Positions 45,438 through 53,994 are shown, numbered from the stretch's first letter. The stretch: DNA of 64,000 bases from PALSA-350 sp963794165 (GCA_963794165.1 CAWCCT010000001.1:219556-283555), one strand, 5' to 3'. Translations and numbers: made by a program. The notes: generated by a model not told the origin, from the sequence alone.

Positions 45438-46622
45438 TCACGCATTGAGGGATGCTTGTACAGAGCGGCGTGGGCTGGCATGAGCCGTCTCGGTGGAGTA
45501 CCCCATCAAAAAGACAAACGTCGGCTGCCAGGTGGAATCGCCGGTAATCTCAGCCAGTTGGGAGAGGCATTTGGGGGCTTTACCCTGCATACGCTCATGG
45601 TCGACCATCTCCACAGCTTCATTGCACGGACGTGCAGCAATGCCGCGAGCGGTTGCAAACAGGTGAGCTCGCTGCCAGACACGGCCCGCTCCTAGACACT
45701 GCGCTCGATCATAGCGATCACGCACGGCGATGAAGCCAATCAACGGAGCTGTGAGCATCCGGTCTTCGTAGCCGGCCCTCTGACCTTTTGATGCGATCCT
45801 GTTGAGTAGTCGCGTCGGCATCGTCTTGGCGGCGGCTGCGGCGATGGGCGACAACCCAAATGCATCAATCGTCAACCCATCGCGAGACCTTTGCACCTCT
45901 TTCCATTGCCACCGGATCCATTGCTCACTGGCTGCAGCCACATTGGGATCGGAGTAAAGTTCGATGTTCGCGTCGGAACTAACTTTGACGATTCGTTGTT
46001 GTTCTGCTTCCCCCGCGAAGAGGAAGATTTTAACGTTCTCATTGTCGTTCGGCAGCTGGCTCAGTTCGTCAAGAAAATCCTTTGGTATAGGCCTGTGCCG
46101 TTCATAAGAGCTCCGATTGGTGTGGCGACGCGGGATGGCGTTGTACAGTTCGCTTTTCTCGCGCGTCCCCGGCGCCAGATCGACCCGGGCTACCAGCTCA
46201 GATTGCGACTGTGCCGAAATTGGGCTGAGGATTGCCGGCGGGAGGGTTGCAGTCGCCGCATAGCCATTCGCCCTGGCAGCAAGCACCAGGTTCTCCAGCG
46301 CACATCCAAGTCCGAGATGCTCTTCGCGCAGAAATGGGTCGAGCGCGCCGACATTCCTTTTCGGGTCGATATGAAGTTCAACGAATGAGTCCGCCACTCT
46401 AAAGCGCCAAGGCTGCGTGTTGTGCGGGCTCGCGGCCAGGATCGCAGCACGCACCAGCGCTAGAGGCCCCTCGCTGCTATCACCGCGCCAGTCTTTCCAG
46501 GGCTCATAGGCCGGCCCTTCTCCGACGCTGAATACGCCGCGGTCATACGCATACCAGGCCCCACCGGTCACAGAAAGCACGGTCGCGGCGCCGGCTCCTT
46601 TAAGAAACGCTCTGCGATGCAT
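45438..46622 (-). CDS. Tat-exported nitroreductase-like (Acg family) protein
   Basis: 394 residues. MHRRAFLKGAGAATVLS is a Tat leader. LAASPHNTQPWRFRVADSFVELHID is the flavin-binding start typical of Acg-type nitroreductases; RRHTNRSSYERHRPIP, a WIRWQWKEVQRSRDGLTIDAFGL stretch, and FATARGIAARPCNEAVEM with a final FVFLMGYSTE complete the two fused half-domains. Acg proteins may store or sequester flavin. It is divergent from a TetR gene, which probably controls it. Confidence 0.87.
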   Translation of the reverse strand: MHRRAFLKGAGAATVLSVTGGAWYAYDRGVFSVGEGPAYEPWKDWRGDSSEGPLALVRAAILAASPHNTQPWRFRVADSFVELHIDPKRNVGALDPFLREEHLGLGCALENLVLAARANGYAATATLPPAILSPISAQSQSELVARVDLAPGTREKSELYNAIPRRHTNRSSYERHRPIPKDFLDELSQLPNDNENVKIFLFAGEAEQQRIVKVSSDANIELYSDPNVAAASEQWIRWQWKEVQRSRDGLTIDAFGLSPIAAAAAKTMPTRLLNRIASKGQRAGYEDRMLTAPLIGFIAVRDRYDRAQCLGAGRVWQRAHLFATARGIAARPCNEAVEMVDHERMQGKAPKCLSQLAEITGDSTWQPTFVFLMGYSTETAHASPRRSVQASLNA

Positions 46623-46647
46623 GACTCCTGTCTCCCAATCTGAGCGG

Positions 46648-46667
46648 TGCTTAGTTTGATCTAAGCA
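46648..46667. promoter_or_regulatory. Palindromic operator between nitroreductase and TetR genes
   Basis: TGCTTAG-TTTGAT-CTAAGCA, perfect 7-bp arms, in the 74-bp divergent promoter region. Size and position fit a TetR-dimer site controlling both genes. Confidence 0.7.
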
Positions 46668-46695
46668 GTGATAAGATTGGTTGTCAAGAGGGAAA

Positions 46696-47334
46696 ATGAA
46701 AGCCAGAACGGCAAGGGTTACAGAGCCGAAGTACCATCACGGGGATTTGCGGAGAGCCATTCTGGAAGCCGCCCTGGAGCTCATCAAGGAATCAGGGATT
46801 CAATCCCTATCGCTGCGCGAGATAGCGCGGACAATCGGCGTCACGCCCGCAGCGCCCTATCATCACTTCAAGGATCGCGGAGAATTACTGGTGCAGATCG
46901 GGATGCAGGGTTATGGCCACCTGCTACAAATTCTGGAGCAGGCAGCGGCTGCGGCCGGTGGGGCTGAGGATGAGTGCGAAGCCGAGTTCCGCGCATACCT
47001 CCATTTCGCGCGGGAGCATTCAGCGGTTTACGCGGTGATGTTTTCGGCTGAGCTGGTCCGGCATGACGACGGCGCCCGAGTGAAGACAATTGCGGATCGT
47101 TGTTTTGCACTGGTGTGCGCGAGCGTTGCCAGGACCAGAAAACTTTCAGAGAAGATGTGCGCAGAGGCTGCAATCAGTAGTTGGGCTCTCCTGCATGGCT
47201 TGGTCGTTTTGGATCAAAGCAATTTGCTCGAGGAATCGCGGCCTGAGCAAGAGCGAATCGCCATGCAGGGAGTGGTTGCCGTCTTGAGGGGACTCTCTGA
47301 ACGGCATGGGGAAAAAAAGGGCAGACGGAGTTGA
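46696..47334 (+). CDS. TetR/AcrR-family transcriptional regulator
   Basis: 212 residues from ATG 46696; the frame also offers a TTG at 46681, less likely. HHGDLRRAILEAALELIKESGIQSLSLREIARTIGVTPAAPYHHFKDRGELLVQI is the TetR DNA-binding domain, followed by the WHG-type ligand domain (FRAYLHFAREHSAVYAVMFSAEL; SSWALLHGLVVLDQ). Divergent from the flavoprotein gene; the inverted repeat at 46648 is the likely operator. Confidence 0.93.
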   Translation: MKARTARVTEPKYHHGDLRRAILEAALELIKESGIQSLSLREIARTIGVTPAAPYHHFKDRGELLVQIGMQGYGHLLQILEQAAAAAGGAEDECEAEFRAYLHFAREHSAVYAVMFSAELVRHDDGARVKTIADRCFALVCASVARTRKLSEKMCAEAAISSWALLHGLVVLDQSNLLEESRPEQERIAMQGVVAVLRGLSERHGEKKGRRS

Positions 47335-47679
47335 CCGCAACGGAAGGGCTTCTCTTTGGCATCTACTCCATAGCGTTTCCTGCTATCTGCTTTCTCCCAT
47401 TTAGTTTGTCAAAAGTTTCGGGAGGTTTCGGGGCATCGTCTTGAGTTGGAGAATTGGATTGGTCGAGCCCATTCGTCAAACCCTTACACGTGCTCTGCAT
47501 TTCTGATCGTGGTTAGTTCGTCTGGAGTGGACCCCTCTCTTTCGCTGTCTCAAACGACGGGCCCACTCCAATCCTGTCGCCGTATCTCTTCTTCGCTTGC
47601 GCCCAAGCCCTTGGCGCACGTCGCCGGGAGAAAAGCAGGGATATTGGCTTATTAAGTCGCCTGCGCATAGTCTGTGTCT
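47335..47679. other. Intergenic with IS3-type end relic
   Basis: Contains a GGGAGGTTTCGGGG motif (47419-47432) also found at 24172-24200 and 24838-24865, and the mini element at 47523-47570. No gene seen. Confidence 0.5.
47523..47570. repeat. 48-bp mini element with IS3-type inverted ends
   Basis: Begins TGGAGTGGACCC and ends GGGCCCACTCCA; the inside (GTCTCAAACG) also resembles the subterminal part of the window's IS3 element. It looks like the two ends of that IS joined after loss of the middle. Confidence 0.6.
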
Positions 47680-47883
47680 ATGAAGCCCGGTTCTGTCCGT
47701 ATCTCGATCGACCTGCCTTTCGAGCTTCACCGCCGGCTCCATGAGGCCGCTGCCCGAAAGGGCTGCTCCGCACGAAAGCTCATTCTTGCGGGCATCGAGC
47801 GCGCCGTGGAAGAAGCCAAATCGAATCGGCCCAGCATGAGGCTCAGTCTCGATCCGCCATTGATCCGGAGAGTAGACAGGTAG
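47680..47883 (+). CDS. Orphan ribbon-helix-helix protein
   Basis: 67 residues. SVRISIDLPFELHRRLHEAAARKGCSARKLILAGIERAV is a ribbon-helix-helix. No toxin gene follows on either strand, so this is an orphan antitoxin or a small regulator. The ribosome site is weak; GTG at 47674 is the other start. Confidence 0.6.
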   Translation: MKPGSVRISIDLPFELHRRLHEAAARKGCSARKLILAGIERAVEEAKSNRPSMRLSLDPPLIRRVDR

Positions 47884-48013
47884 CCGTGGGTCCGAAAGGC
47901 TTGGCAAGACGCTCAAGTGGATCCGCTTGCCAAAATACGCCCAGTAGCTTGCGCCTCTCTCGCTTGCGTCCATACGCTTGACGCCAGCGGATTCTCCGGG
48001 AGTTCAACCGCCT

Positions 48014-48664
48014 CTAACCGCTGTACGCGCACACTCCCGCCCGCGGCGAGTTCGTGACTGGCAGACGCATTTCCTCTTCGCACGAATGCCCGTCGGCGCA
48101 AGCGGGGCAGAGCCATCCCACCTCATCGCACGCGCAGACGACACAGATTTCTGCAGCCGGTTCTGTCCCGCACGACTGACAGAGGATCGAGGGAGGTTCG
48201 TTTCTGGCCAACAACTGTGCTGCGCCCTTGGGAGTACCCTCTGGGCGGACGCCGGCCACCTTCAACTTCAGCTCGGTGGTCGAGCCGTAGTCATATTCGT
48301 AGGAAAAGCTCATACCCACGTCAACCACCTGTTGCAGCGGCCGCTTCATGCTGCTCTCAAGCCCCATGGGGTCGGAGGCATAGCGTTCGCCTGCGATCTC
48401 GAAGCTGCTCAAGTGACCGCAGCACTCGAGCCATGTTTTCCGAAGAAAGCTGTCCAGTTTGCTCAGTGGGGCGTTGACCGGCAGCGCCACATGCATCCAG
48501 TACGCCTTGGCGTGACGACCTTCCACAAAAAGGTGGAAGCTCGGGCCAGGGGACAATGCCGAAACCCCAGGTTGGCCGCAAGACGGCAAATGGCGCGCCA
48601 TGACCGTACGAGGAAAGACCTGATTACAGAATTGACACCTTCCCGCAGTTGCCCCTTTGCTCAT
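48014..48664 (-). CDS. pRiA4b ORF-3-like protein with zinc-finger head and tail
   Basis: 216 residues from ATG 48664 (GGAG five bases upstream). CQFCNQVFPRTVMARHLPSC is a C2HC-type finger; YWMHVALPVNAPLSKLDSFLRKTWLECCGHLSSFEI and MSFSYEYDYGSTTELKLKV are the pRiA4b ORF-3/IS1096 TnpR-like domain; the C-terminus has CQSCGTEPAAEICVVC and CPACADGHSC pairs. Function of the domain is unknown. Probably cytosolic. Confidence 0.83.
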   Translation of the reverse strand: MSKGATAGRCQFCNQVFPRTVMARHLPSCGQPGVSALSPGPSFHLFVEGRHAKAYWMHVALPVNAPLSKLDSFLRKTWLECCGHLSSFEIAGERYASDPMGLESSMKRPLQQVVDVGMSFSYEYDYGSTTELKLKVAGVRPEGTPKGAAQLLARNEPPSILCQSCGTEPAAEICVVCACDEVGWLCPACADGHSCEEEMRLPVTNSPRAGVCAYSG

Positions 48665-48714
48665 ATCCACTCCAGTCTAAAGGGCCGCGTGCGCCTTTCT
48701 TCAAGGAAAGGCGC

Positions 48715-48752
48715 ATGAAATTCAGGGGAACCCACGAAACTCCACAGGAAAT
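48715..48752 (+). repeat. 38-bp direct repeat (second copy 52892-52929)
   Basis: Starts ATGAAATTCAGGGGAACCCA and ends CCACAGGAAAT; the copy at 52892 differs by one base (A for G). Both begin with ATG and could encode MKF(R/K)GTHETPQE, but the frames diverge right afterwards, so this is a copied segment rather than a known gene. Confidence 0.8.
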
Positions 48753-49088
48753 AGGGCATATGCGGCACCCATCGGTGGTAGAGGGATACTGGACGCTTGT
48801 GATCCCAAATAGCGTGAGCTTTCCAGGACCTGCCACGCGAGATTCAGTCGCAACGGGGGCGACGCTAGCCGTGGCTCAATCAATCGTGGTGACAGCTCTC
48901 CTTAGGGGCTACTCCAGTATGTCCCCAGTGTTCCCCCCACCCGGAGTGGATTACCGCAAGGCGATCCAGCTCCTGGAGGAGTCCACAGCGCCGAGTCGTG
49001 GGCAATGGGGTATCGTGTCGCGGCATTTATCTCCATTCGGACGGTGCATTTCCATTGGGGATCATACTCCGTCCCTCTTCTCTATATA

Positions 49089-49104
49089 ATATTGCATGCG
49101 ATAT
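49089..49104. promoter_or_regulatory. Near-palindrome before PIN/RHH operon
   Basis: ATATTGCATGCGATAT, symmetric except for one pair, 9 bases before the GTG start and just behind a TATAAT-like box (49085-49090). Likely operator. Confidence 0.6.
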
Positions 49105-49113
49105 CATTATTAA

Positions 49114-49551
49114 GTGAAAGCAGTACTCGATACCTCGGTGATTGTGGCCGCGACTCGGAGCGATTCTGGTGCTTCCCGTCAAGTGTTGCTCGCCGGTCTG
49201 GCGAGACGCTTCGAGCCGCTGCTTTCAGTGGCTTTGGCCCTGGAATACGAGGCCGTATTGAAGCGGCCCGAACAACTGGCGGTCTCCGGCGGCACGGTTG
49301 AAAATATCGATAAATTGCTCAACACCTTGATTGCCGTTGCGACACCCGTGTATCGATCATTCTTCTGGGGTCCGCTCTTGCCGGATGCCAATGACGACTT
49401 GGTGTTAGAAGCGGCGCTGAGTGGGCAAGCGGATTGGCTGGTCACGTTCAATCGCAGAGATTTCGAGATTGCCGAATCCGCCTGGGGTGTCCTTGTCGTG
49501 ACTCCCCAGGAAGCACTGAAACAGATGAGGAGAACAGATGAAAAAGAGTAA
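49114..49551 (+). CDS. PIN-domain toxin
   Basis: 145 residues from GTG. KAVLDTSVIVAATRSDSG (first Asp), LALEYEAVLKRPEQL (Glu), LPDANDDLVLEAALSGQADWLVTFNRRDF (distal cluster). Complete. Toxin-first order with an RHH antitoxin overlapping its 3' end by 14 bp, as at 25740/25451. Confidence 0.9.
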   Translation: MKAVLDTSVIVAATRSDSGASRQVLLAGLARRFEPLLSVALALEYEAVLKRPEQLAVSGGTVENIDKLLNTLIAVATPVYRSFFWGPLLPDANDDLVLEAALSGQADWLVTFNRRDFEIAESAWGVLVVTPQEALKQMRRTDEKE

Positions 49552-49894
49552 TTTCGCGCTCAGGCTTCAACCCTCCCTGCTCGAAGAAGCGCGTCGGACT
49601 GCCGAAGAGGAAGGCGTGGCCCTGAATCAACTCATTAATGTCGCCGTTGCTGAAAAACTCTCTGCCCTCAGAACTCAAGCATTCTTTCGCGCTCGATCGC
49701 GCCACGCGAATGTTCCCGAGGCAATTGAAATTCTGAACCGGCTGGGAAAGGGAAATCCGCCCGTGAAGGGGGACAAACTTCCGGAGTTGGAGAGGCATTC
49801 CTCTTCAGAGCGCGATCGTAAAAGTGGTAAGAAAAACACCCAGGCGAGACTGTCCGCGGCAAGCGCAAAGAATGTTACTCGGCGAACTTTGTAA
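49538..49894 (+). CDS. RHH/HicB-like antitoxin with extended C-terminus
   Basis: 118 residues. FALRLQPSLLEEARRTAEEEGVALNQLINVAVAEKLSAL is the ribbon-helix-helix shared with the antitoxin at 25451. That relative ends soon after GDELP; here the chain runs about 35 residues longer (SERDRKSGKKNTQARLSAAS), which suggests the original stop was lost. Probably still functional as antitoxin. Confidence 0.82.
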   Translation: MKKSNFALRLQPSLLEEARRTAEEEGVALNQLINVAVAEKLSALRTQAFFRARSRHANVPEAIEILNRLGKGNPPVKGDKLPELERHSSSERDRKSGKKNTQARLSAASAKNVTRRTL

Positions 49895-50073
49895 CCGTGG
49901 CGGAACTGGGAGACAGAAGATACCAGGCCGGCAGCCGACGCGAGCGACAAGCAACTCGAATCGCTGCAATAGGTATGCTCCACACATCTTCAAATCCTGG
50001 CTGCTCTTGCACGCGGTTTTCTTTGGGGGTATTTCGTCTCGACCGCATCGGTCTTATTGACCGGGATTCACTC

Positions 50074-50087
50074 GAACTGTACAGTTC
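50074..50087. promoter_or_regulatory. 14-bp palindrome, second copy of Phd operator
   Basis: GAACTGTACAGTTC, identical to 24125-24138, placed 22 bases before the truncated antitoxin ATG at 50110. An operator without a complete operon. Confidence 0.7.
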
Positions 50088-50109
50088 AGAGCAGCGAAAC
50101 GGAGAGTTT

Positions 50110-50208
50110 ATGGCCGCCCCGACGACCGATAAGACCGGCACTATAGTCGTTTCGGCGCTGAATGTGCTGGCTAGTTTCGGCGAGCTCCTAGACCGCGTCT
50201 CTGATGAA
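50110..50208 (+). pseudogene. Phd/YefM antitoxin fragment
   Basis: MAAPTTDKTGTIVVSALNVL and ASFGELLDRVSDE match the first 33 residues of the antitoxin at 23800-24102, with conserved upstream sequence. After RVSDE the similarity ends and no toxin follows. Remnant of a second copy of that module. Confidence 0.85.
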
Positions 50209-50527
50209 TGCAGCAATGACAGTCGAGCGTGTGCTGAATCGGGGCCATGTACCGATTGCGAGATGAAGGCCGCAAGCGAGAAGCCACACAGCCATCACGT
50301 GGTTGGACGGACGTATCTATTCTTCGGAATGTTCTCGGCAAATCGATCGCGCACGCGAAGAATGCGTGGACCGACCGGTAGCACTTCCGATTTTTTGCTT
50401 GTGCCATTCGACACTATTTGCTAGAAACGATGCACCAACTTGGGCGCATCATGCGTCGATCTGCTCCGGCCCCCACCAGTCCAGATTTGTTCGTTGCCTT
50501 CGCAAGGCGCTTCGAAAGGACAGCACT
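50209..50527. other. Short non-coding stretch
   Basis: Directly after the antitoxin fragment. A few codons (TVERVLNRGHVPI) recall an RtcB-ligase start but stop at once. Nothing else recognised. Confidence 0.4.
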
Positions 50528-51157
50528 ATGCTTGAGAACCTCGCGCGGGGAGACCGCTTCCGGCTGAGCCTCTATGAGCTGAACAAACCGCCAAGAGTTC
50601 CTCCTCTTGCTCTACCCAACATCCCTGCTGATTTTGTGCAGGTGAGTGACAGGCGATACCATCTTGGCGATCTACAGGTGGTGCCCAATGCAGGACCGGG
50701 CGAACCTCCTGCCCGTCCGGCGGAGAGTGGCGCCGGCCGGGATAGAAACTTCCTTTGGCTGCCGTTTCTTCCCGGAAAGGTTTCCTACGCGCATCCTCCT
50801 GCAGGGTTGCCGATCATCACCGGGCTCATGTCAGGCTGCTGGCTGGCTCGCTTTGCGATGAATGGCCAGTCGTATTTCGGCCACATTGGGACCGAGGATC
50901 TCCCCAGAACGCCCAATTCACTGCAAGCCAAGAATGCCTGGAAAATCGCTGTCGCCCGCGGGATGGTTTCGCAAGCCAATACCTTCAGTCCGGCTGGCCA
51001 AGCTAACGTCTCAGGAACTGGTGACGCCGTATTCGGCGCACTCTCTGCCGACAACCACTTTTACTCAATTGACTGTAAGAAGAGCACGGGGGGCACTTTC
51101 GTCGTTCTTGGCGTGATGCAGGTGACCGGCCAGCCGATCGTTGCTTTCATGGATTGA
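50528..51157 (+). CDS. Hypothetical protein
   Basis: 209 residues from ATG 50528 (AAAGGA seven bases upstream); the frame continues upstream to 50303 without support. No signal peptide. Features: DRFRLSLYELNKPPRVPPLALP, FLPGKVSYAHPPAGLPIITGLMSGCWLARFAMNGQSYFGHIGTED (a Cys followed by a hydrophobic strand), and VFGALSADNHFYSIDCKKSTGGTFVVLGVM. Mostly beta-rich. I do not recognise a family. It lies between a broken antitoxin and a ParD module and may be accessory cargo. Confidence 0.6.
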   Translation: MLENLARGDRFRLSLYELNKPPRVPPLALPNIPADFVQVSDRRYHLGDLQVVPNAGPGEPPARPAESGAGRDRNFLWLPFLPGKVSYAHPPAGLPIITGLMSGCWLARFAMNGQSYFGHIGTEDLPRTPNSLQAKNAWKIAVARGMVSQANTFSPAGQANVSGTGDAVFGALSADNHFYSIDCKKSTGGTFVVLGVMQVTGQPIVAFMD

Positions 51158-51254
51158 ATGGATGGTCCTCGACCCCATCGGAGGTCTCTGAGAGTCTCAA
51201 TGTGCTTACAAAGTATGATAAAGTATGCACGTGCGAGGGAATGAGGTAGCTGCC

Positions 51255-51560
51255 ATGGCGGGGATTGGGCGCTTGACCATTACGCTTCCTGCAGAAATGG
51301 CGCAGCTGGTGAAGGGGGCTGTGGACGACGGAGACTATGCTTCGTCCAGCGAGGTGATCCGCGAGGCGCTGCGCGACTGGAAGATGAAGCGTGAGTTGCG
51401 CTTAGGTCAGCTCGCGGAGCTGAAGGCCGACATTGACCGTGGTCTGGCGGATGTGGCTCAGGGCCGGCTCGCCAAGTTTGATGCCAAGCGCATCATTGCT
51501 CGCGGGAGGAAACTATTAGCGGACCAGTCAGCCTCCGGCTTACCGAGACAGCAGAAATAG
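51255..51560 (+). CDS. parD: ParD-like antitoxin
   Basis: 101 residues from ATG 51255 (GAGGT upstream); ATG at 51225 is an alternative. LTITLPAEMAQLVKGAVDDGDYASSSEVIREALRDWKMKRELRLGQLAELKADIDRGLADV is the classic CC2985/ParD ribbon-helix-helix with the long toxin-wrapping helix. Intact, whereas the overlapping parE is broken. Confidence 0.92.
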   Translation: MAGIGRLTITLPAEMAQLVKGAVDDGDYASSSEVIREALRDWKMKRELRLGQLAELKADIDRGLADVAQGRLAKFDAKRIIARGRKLLADQSASGLPRQQK

Positions 51561-51700
51561 ATTTGGCTGAAATTTGGAGCCACTTCGCTGAACAAACCTC
51601 CGAATCATTCGCCACCGAGTTGCTCACCCGCGTTGGAGACCGATTCGATCTGGTTCTGCAGCTCCCGCTCTCCGGCGTGGAAAATCTCCGCTTGCCTTGA
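51515..51700 (+). pseudogene. parE: parE toxin remnant
   Basis: Overlaps the end of parD in another frame: VSLRLTETAEIDLAEIWSHF, then AEQTSESFATELLTRVGDRF and LVLQLPLSGVENLRLP, stop at 51700. This is a ParE start (62 codons instead of about 100). The codon placed behind GGGAGG is ATT, not ATG or GTG, so the start is also weakened. The C-terminal catalytic strand (R-YL-FYR type) is missing. Confidence 0.8.
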
Positions 51701-51832
51701 CTAATTACTATCCTCGATGTCCCCAAAGCCTTGTCCTGAACCTGCTCAATTGGCCGGTTTTAACGTGATCACCGAGGTTTAATTGTTCTGACGGATCAGA
51801 AGGATTATGATTGATTCGGGTGAGGTACACCA

Positions 51833-52465
51833 ATGGGAACTGTAATGGAACGCCTGACGACTAGCGAGGCGGCAGTCGCCGCCGGAGTATCGATTCCGCA
51901 GATACACAGAATCATTGATGAAAAGATTCTGCCGGAGAGCTTGTATAGCACCGCGCAAATGAGAACTTTCCGAACCGATGCTTGCATTCTGATCGCCTTC
52001 TATTTCGCGACGGCTGAGTCGTTGACATCACAAGCCCGACTTCGGACCATCCGAGACGCAATGGCGCATTGTGGAAGTTGGGAACAGTGGAAGGACTGTA
52101 CTGTCGAAGACAGTTTCATCACCATTCGTTTTTTCGAGATTTGGAAAGGTGTCGAGGAACGTCTTTCGCAGCTAGCAAAGGCGCGCCAGATGGTGATAGA
52201 AGACCCAGAAATTCTCAGTGGTACTCCCGTAATAAGGGGCACCCGGGTCCCGGTTTACGACATCGCCGCTGCGATCGATTCCGGGACACCGACGAATAAA
52301 ATTCTCAAGTCTTATCCAAGTCTGAAGGATTGGCAGATCGAGCTATCGCAGATCTATGCCAAAGCCGTTCCCCCCCGTGGCCGCCCTAAACGTATCTCAC
52401 GCGTGGATACGCTGAATGGGTCAAAGACGAAAAAGCGACTACGCTCCTCCTTCTCAGGAGGATGA
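51833..52465 (+). CDS. Antitoxin with MerR-like N-terminus and DUF433 domain
   Basis: 210 residues. LTTSEAAVAAGVSIPQIHRIIDEKILPESLY resembles a MerR/excisionase head; the C-terminal part IEDPEILSGTPVIRGTRVPVYDIAAAIDSG, then KILKSYPSL, is DUF433. Same architecture as 32022. The toxin gene starts 7 bp later. Intact pair. Confidence 0.88.
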   Translation: MGTVMERLTTSEAAVAAGVSIPQIHRIIDEKILPESLYSTAQMRTFRTDACILIAFYFATAESLTSQARLRTIRDAMAHCGSWEQWKDCTVEDSFITIRFFEIWKGVEERLSQLAKARQMVIEDPEILSGTPVIRGTRVPVYDIAAAIDSGTPTNKILKSYPSLKDWQIELSQIYAKAVPPRGRPKRISRVDTLNGSKTKKRLRSSFSGG

Positions 52466-52472
52466 GTGCGCG

Positions 52473-52895
52473 GTGAAATTCCTGATCGATGAATGCCTCA
52501 GTCTGGATTTGGTTGCGGTCGCTTGCGATCGCGGTTTTGTGGAAAGCTCTCACGTGGTTTGGATGGGGAAAGCCGGTTGGAAAGACTGGGAACTGAAGCC
52601 TTTTATTCTTGCGGGAGACTGGACGTTCGTTACCCGTAATAGCGTCGACTTTCGGGGACCTGCTGATGCACCGCGGACCGGCGGACAATTTGCTAACGTT
52701 CCTCTTCATGCCGGCCTAATCTGCATCAATGGTCCGCACGGAATGACTGCCGAAGTCCAGTGTGAGCTGTTTGAAGCGATTCTGGATGAGATTGGGAGTA
52801 TTCAGCAACTGGTCAATGAAGTTGTAGAAGTCGACCTCGACGTGGGTGGCGAATTTACAGTTCATCGCTATCAGATGCCTGAGGAAATCGAATGA
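52473..52895 (+). CDS. DUF5615 PIN-like toxin
   Basis: 140 residues from GTG 52473 (CAGGAGGA upstream). VKFLIDECLSLDLVAVACDRGF has the DEC acidic pair; AGDWTFVTRNSVDFRG holds the distal Asp (TRN-DF). This is the only undamaged DUF5615-type toxin among the three in the window, so it is the reference for the broken ones at 25155 and 32636. Confidence 0.85.
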   Translation: MKFLIDECLSLDLVAVACDRGFVESSHVVWMGKAGWKDWELKPFILAGDWTFVTRNSVDFRGPADAPRTGGQFANVPLHAGLICINGPHGMTAEVQCELFEAILDEIGSIQQLVNEVVEVDLDVGGEFTVHRYQMPEEIE

Positions 52896-53135
52896 AATTC
52901 AAGGGAACCCACGAAACTCCACAGGAAATGGTGTGTCGGAATTTCGGTTAGTGCCAACTCTGTCCCTGCAACTCCCTTCTGCCCCTCCCAGGCTCAGCAG
53001 ATGAAGAATTCCTGCAAGAGTTAAGCGCCAATTAACTTTACTCACAGGGGAAATTTATCGAAGCCAATGCATGATTGAGTCGGACTGCCCTGCCCTGATG
53101 ATGAGAACTCGCCACAACAGGAGGAACCAATCTGC

Positions 53136-53843
53136 ATGGCGCGATTCGCTCGTGTAATCGCTCTCGGGGTTCCCCATCACATAACGCAGCGCGGGAACGC
53201 CAGGCATTTTATTCTGCAAAGCGACGTTGATCGGAAGGTCTACCTCGACCTGTTGCGGCAGAGCTTGGAGCTGCACGACGTAGAGATGGTTGGCTACTGC
53301 TTGATGTCCAACCATGTTCATCTTGTCGCTATTCCCAACAAGGCAAATGCTCTGGCAGTCTCCTTGAAGGAAACGCATGGTCGCTTTGCGTCTTACTGGA
53401 ATGGCATCCACTCCTCAAGCGGTCATGTTTGGCAGGGACGCTATTATTCATGTCCTTTGGACGAGTCGCATCTTTGGGAAGCGTTGCGTTATACGGAGCT
53501 GAATCCGGTGCGGGCCGCGACGGTGGCCAGGCCGGAAGCTTGGCCTTGGTCGAGTGCACCCGTTCATTGCGACACGGCTGTGGCAGATTCATTTCTGGCG
53601 ATGGAACTCTGGCGGAGTCGATGGTCTACGGACAGCTGGAGAGAATATTTGCGTGCCGGCGAATCCCCAGCCAAGCTGGCTGCGATTCGTCACAATACCC
53701 ACACCGGCCGGCCGCTGGGGTCAGAAGAATTTACACGAGCGGTTGAAGGGCAAACCAAGCGGAGCCTCCGCCTGCAGAAGCGCGGACCCAAGCGAGAGGC
53801 CGACCTGAGTGAAAGCCAGGGAACGTTTTCCTTCGGGGCTTAG
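53136..53843 (+). CDS. REP-associated tyrosine transposase (RAYT)
   Basis: 235 residues from ATG 53136 (AGGAGG upstream). MARFARVIALGVPHHITQRGN is the standard RAYT start, SNHVHLV carries the HuH pair (His60, His62), and GHVWQGRYYSCPLDESHLWEALRYTELNPVRA-V is the usual helix with WQ-R. The basic tail (TKRSLRLQKRGPKRE) is common. RAYTs act on palindromic REP/BIME elements, and hairpins of that look occur in this window. Its 3' part and flank are duplicated at 54668-55102. Confidence 0.92.
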   Translation: MARFARVIALGVPHHITQRGNARHFILQSDVDRKVYLDLLRQSLELHDVEMVGYCLMSNHVHLVAIPNKANALAVSLKETHGRFASYWNGIHSSSGHVWQGRYYSCPLDESHLWEALRYTELNPVRAATVARPEAWPWSSAPVHCDTAVADSFLAMELWRSRWSTDSWREYLRAGESPAKLAAIRHNTHTGRPLGSEEFTRAVEGQTKRSLRLQKRGPKREADLSESQGTFSFGA

Positions 53844-53994
53844 TTGCATCTGTTTGCTTCCGCCAGACACGACTGCTTTGCTTCGGGCGCTTGTGAATCT
53901 TGGCTGGGGGTAAGCCCGTCTGCTGTCCCGCAAATGCCCGGGGAGGAGGTATCCTGTCGGCGCATCTGGCACCAATCTTCTTGAGAAACGCACG

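Larger units (their letters stand above)
48665..49113. other. Intergenic region made of gene fragments
   Basis: Holds the 38-bp direct repeat at 48715-48752 and a fragment (48941-48983) coding VDYRKAIQLLE, which corresponds to the C-terminus of the exported protein at 35200. No complete gene. Confidence 0.6.

Noticed and set aside
50220..50275. Start of an RtcB-like RNA ligase (TVERVLNRGHVPI)
   Set aside because: Only about 13 codons match before a stop; too short to claim.
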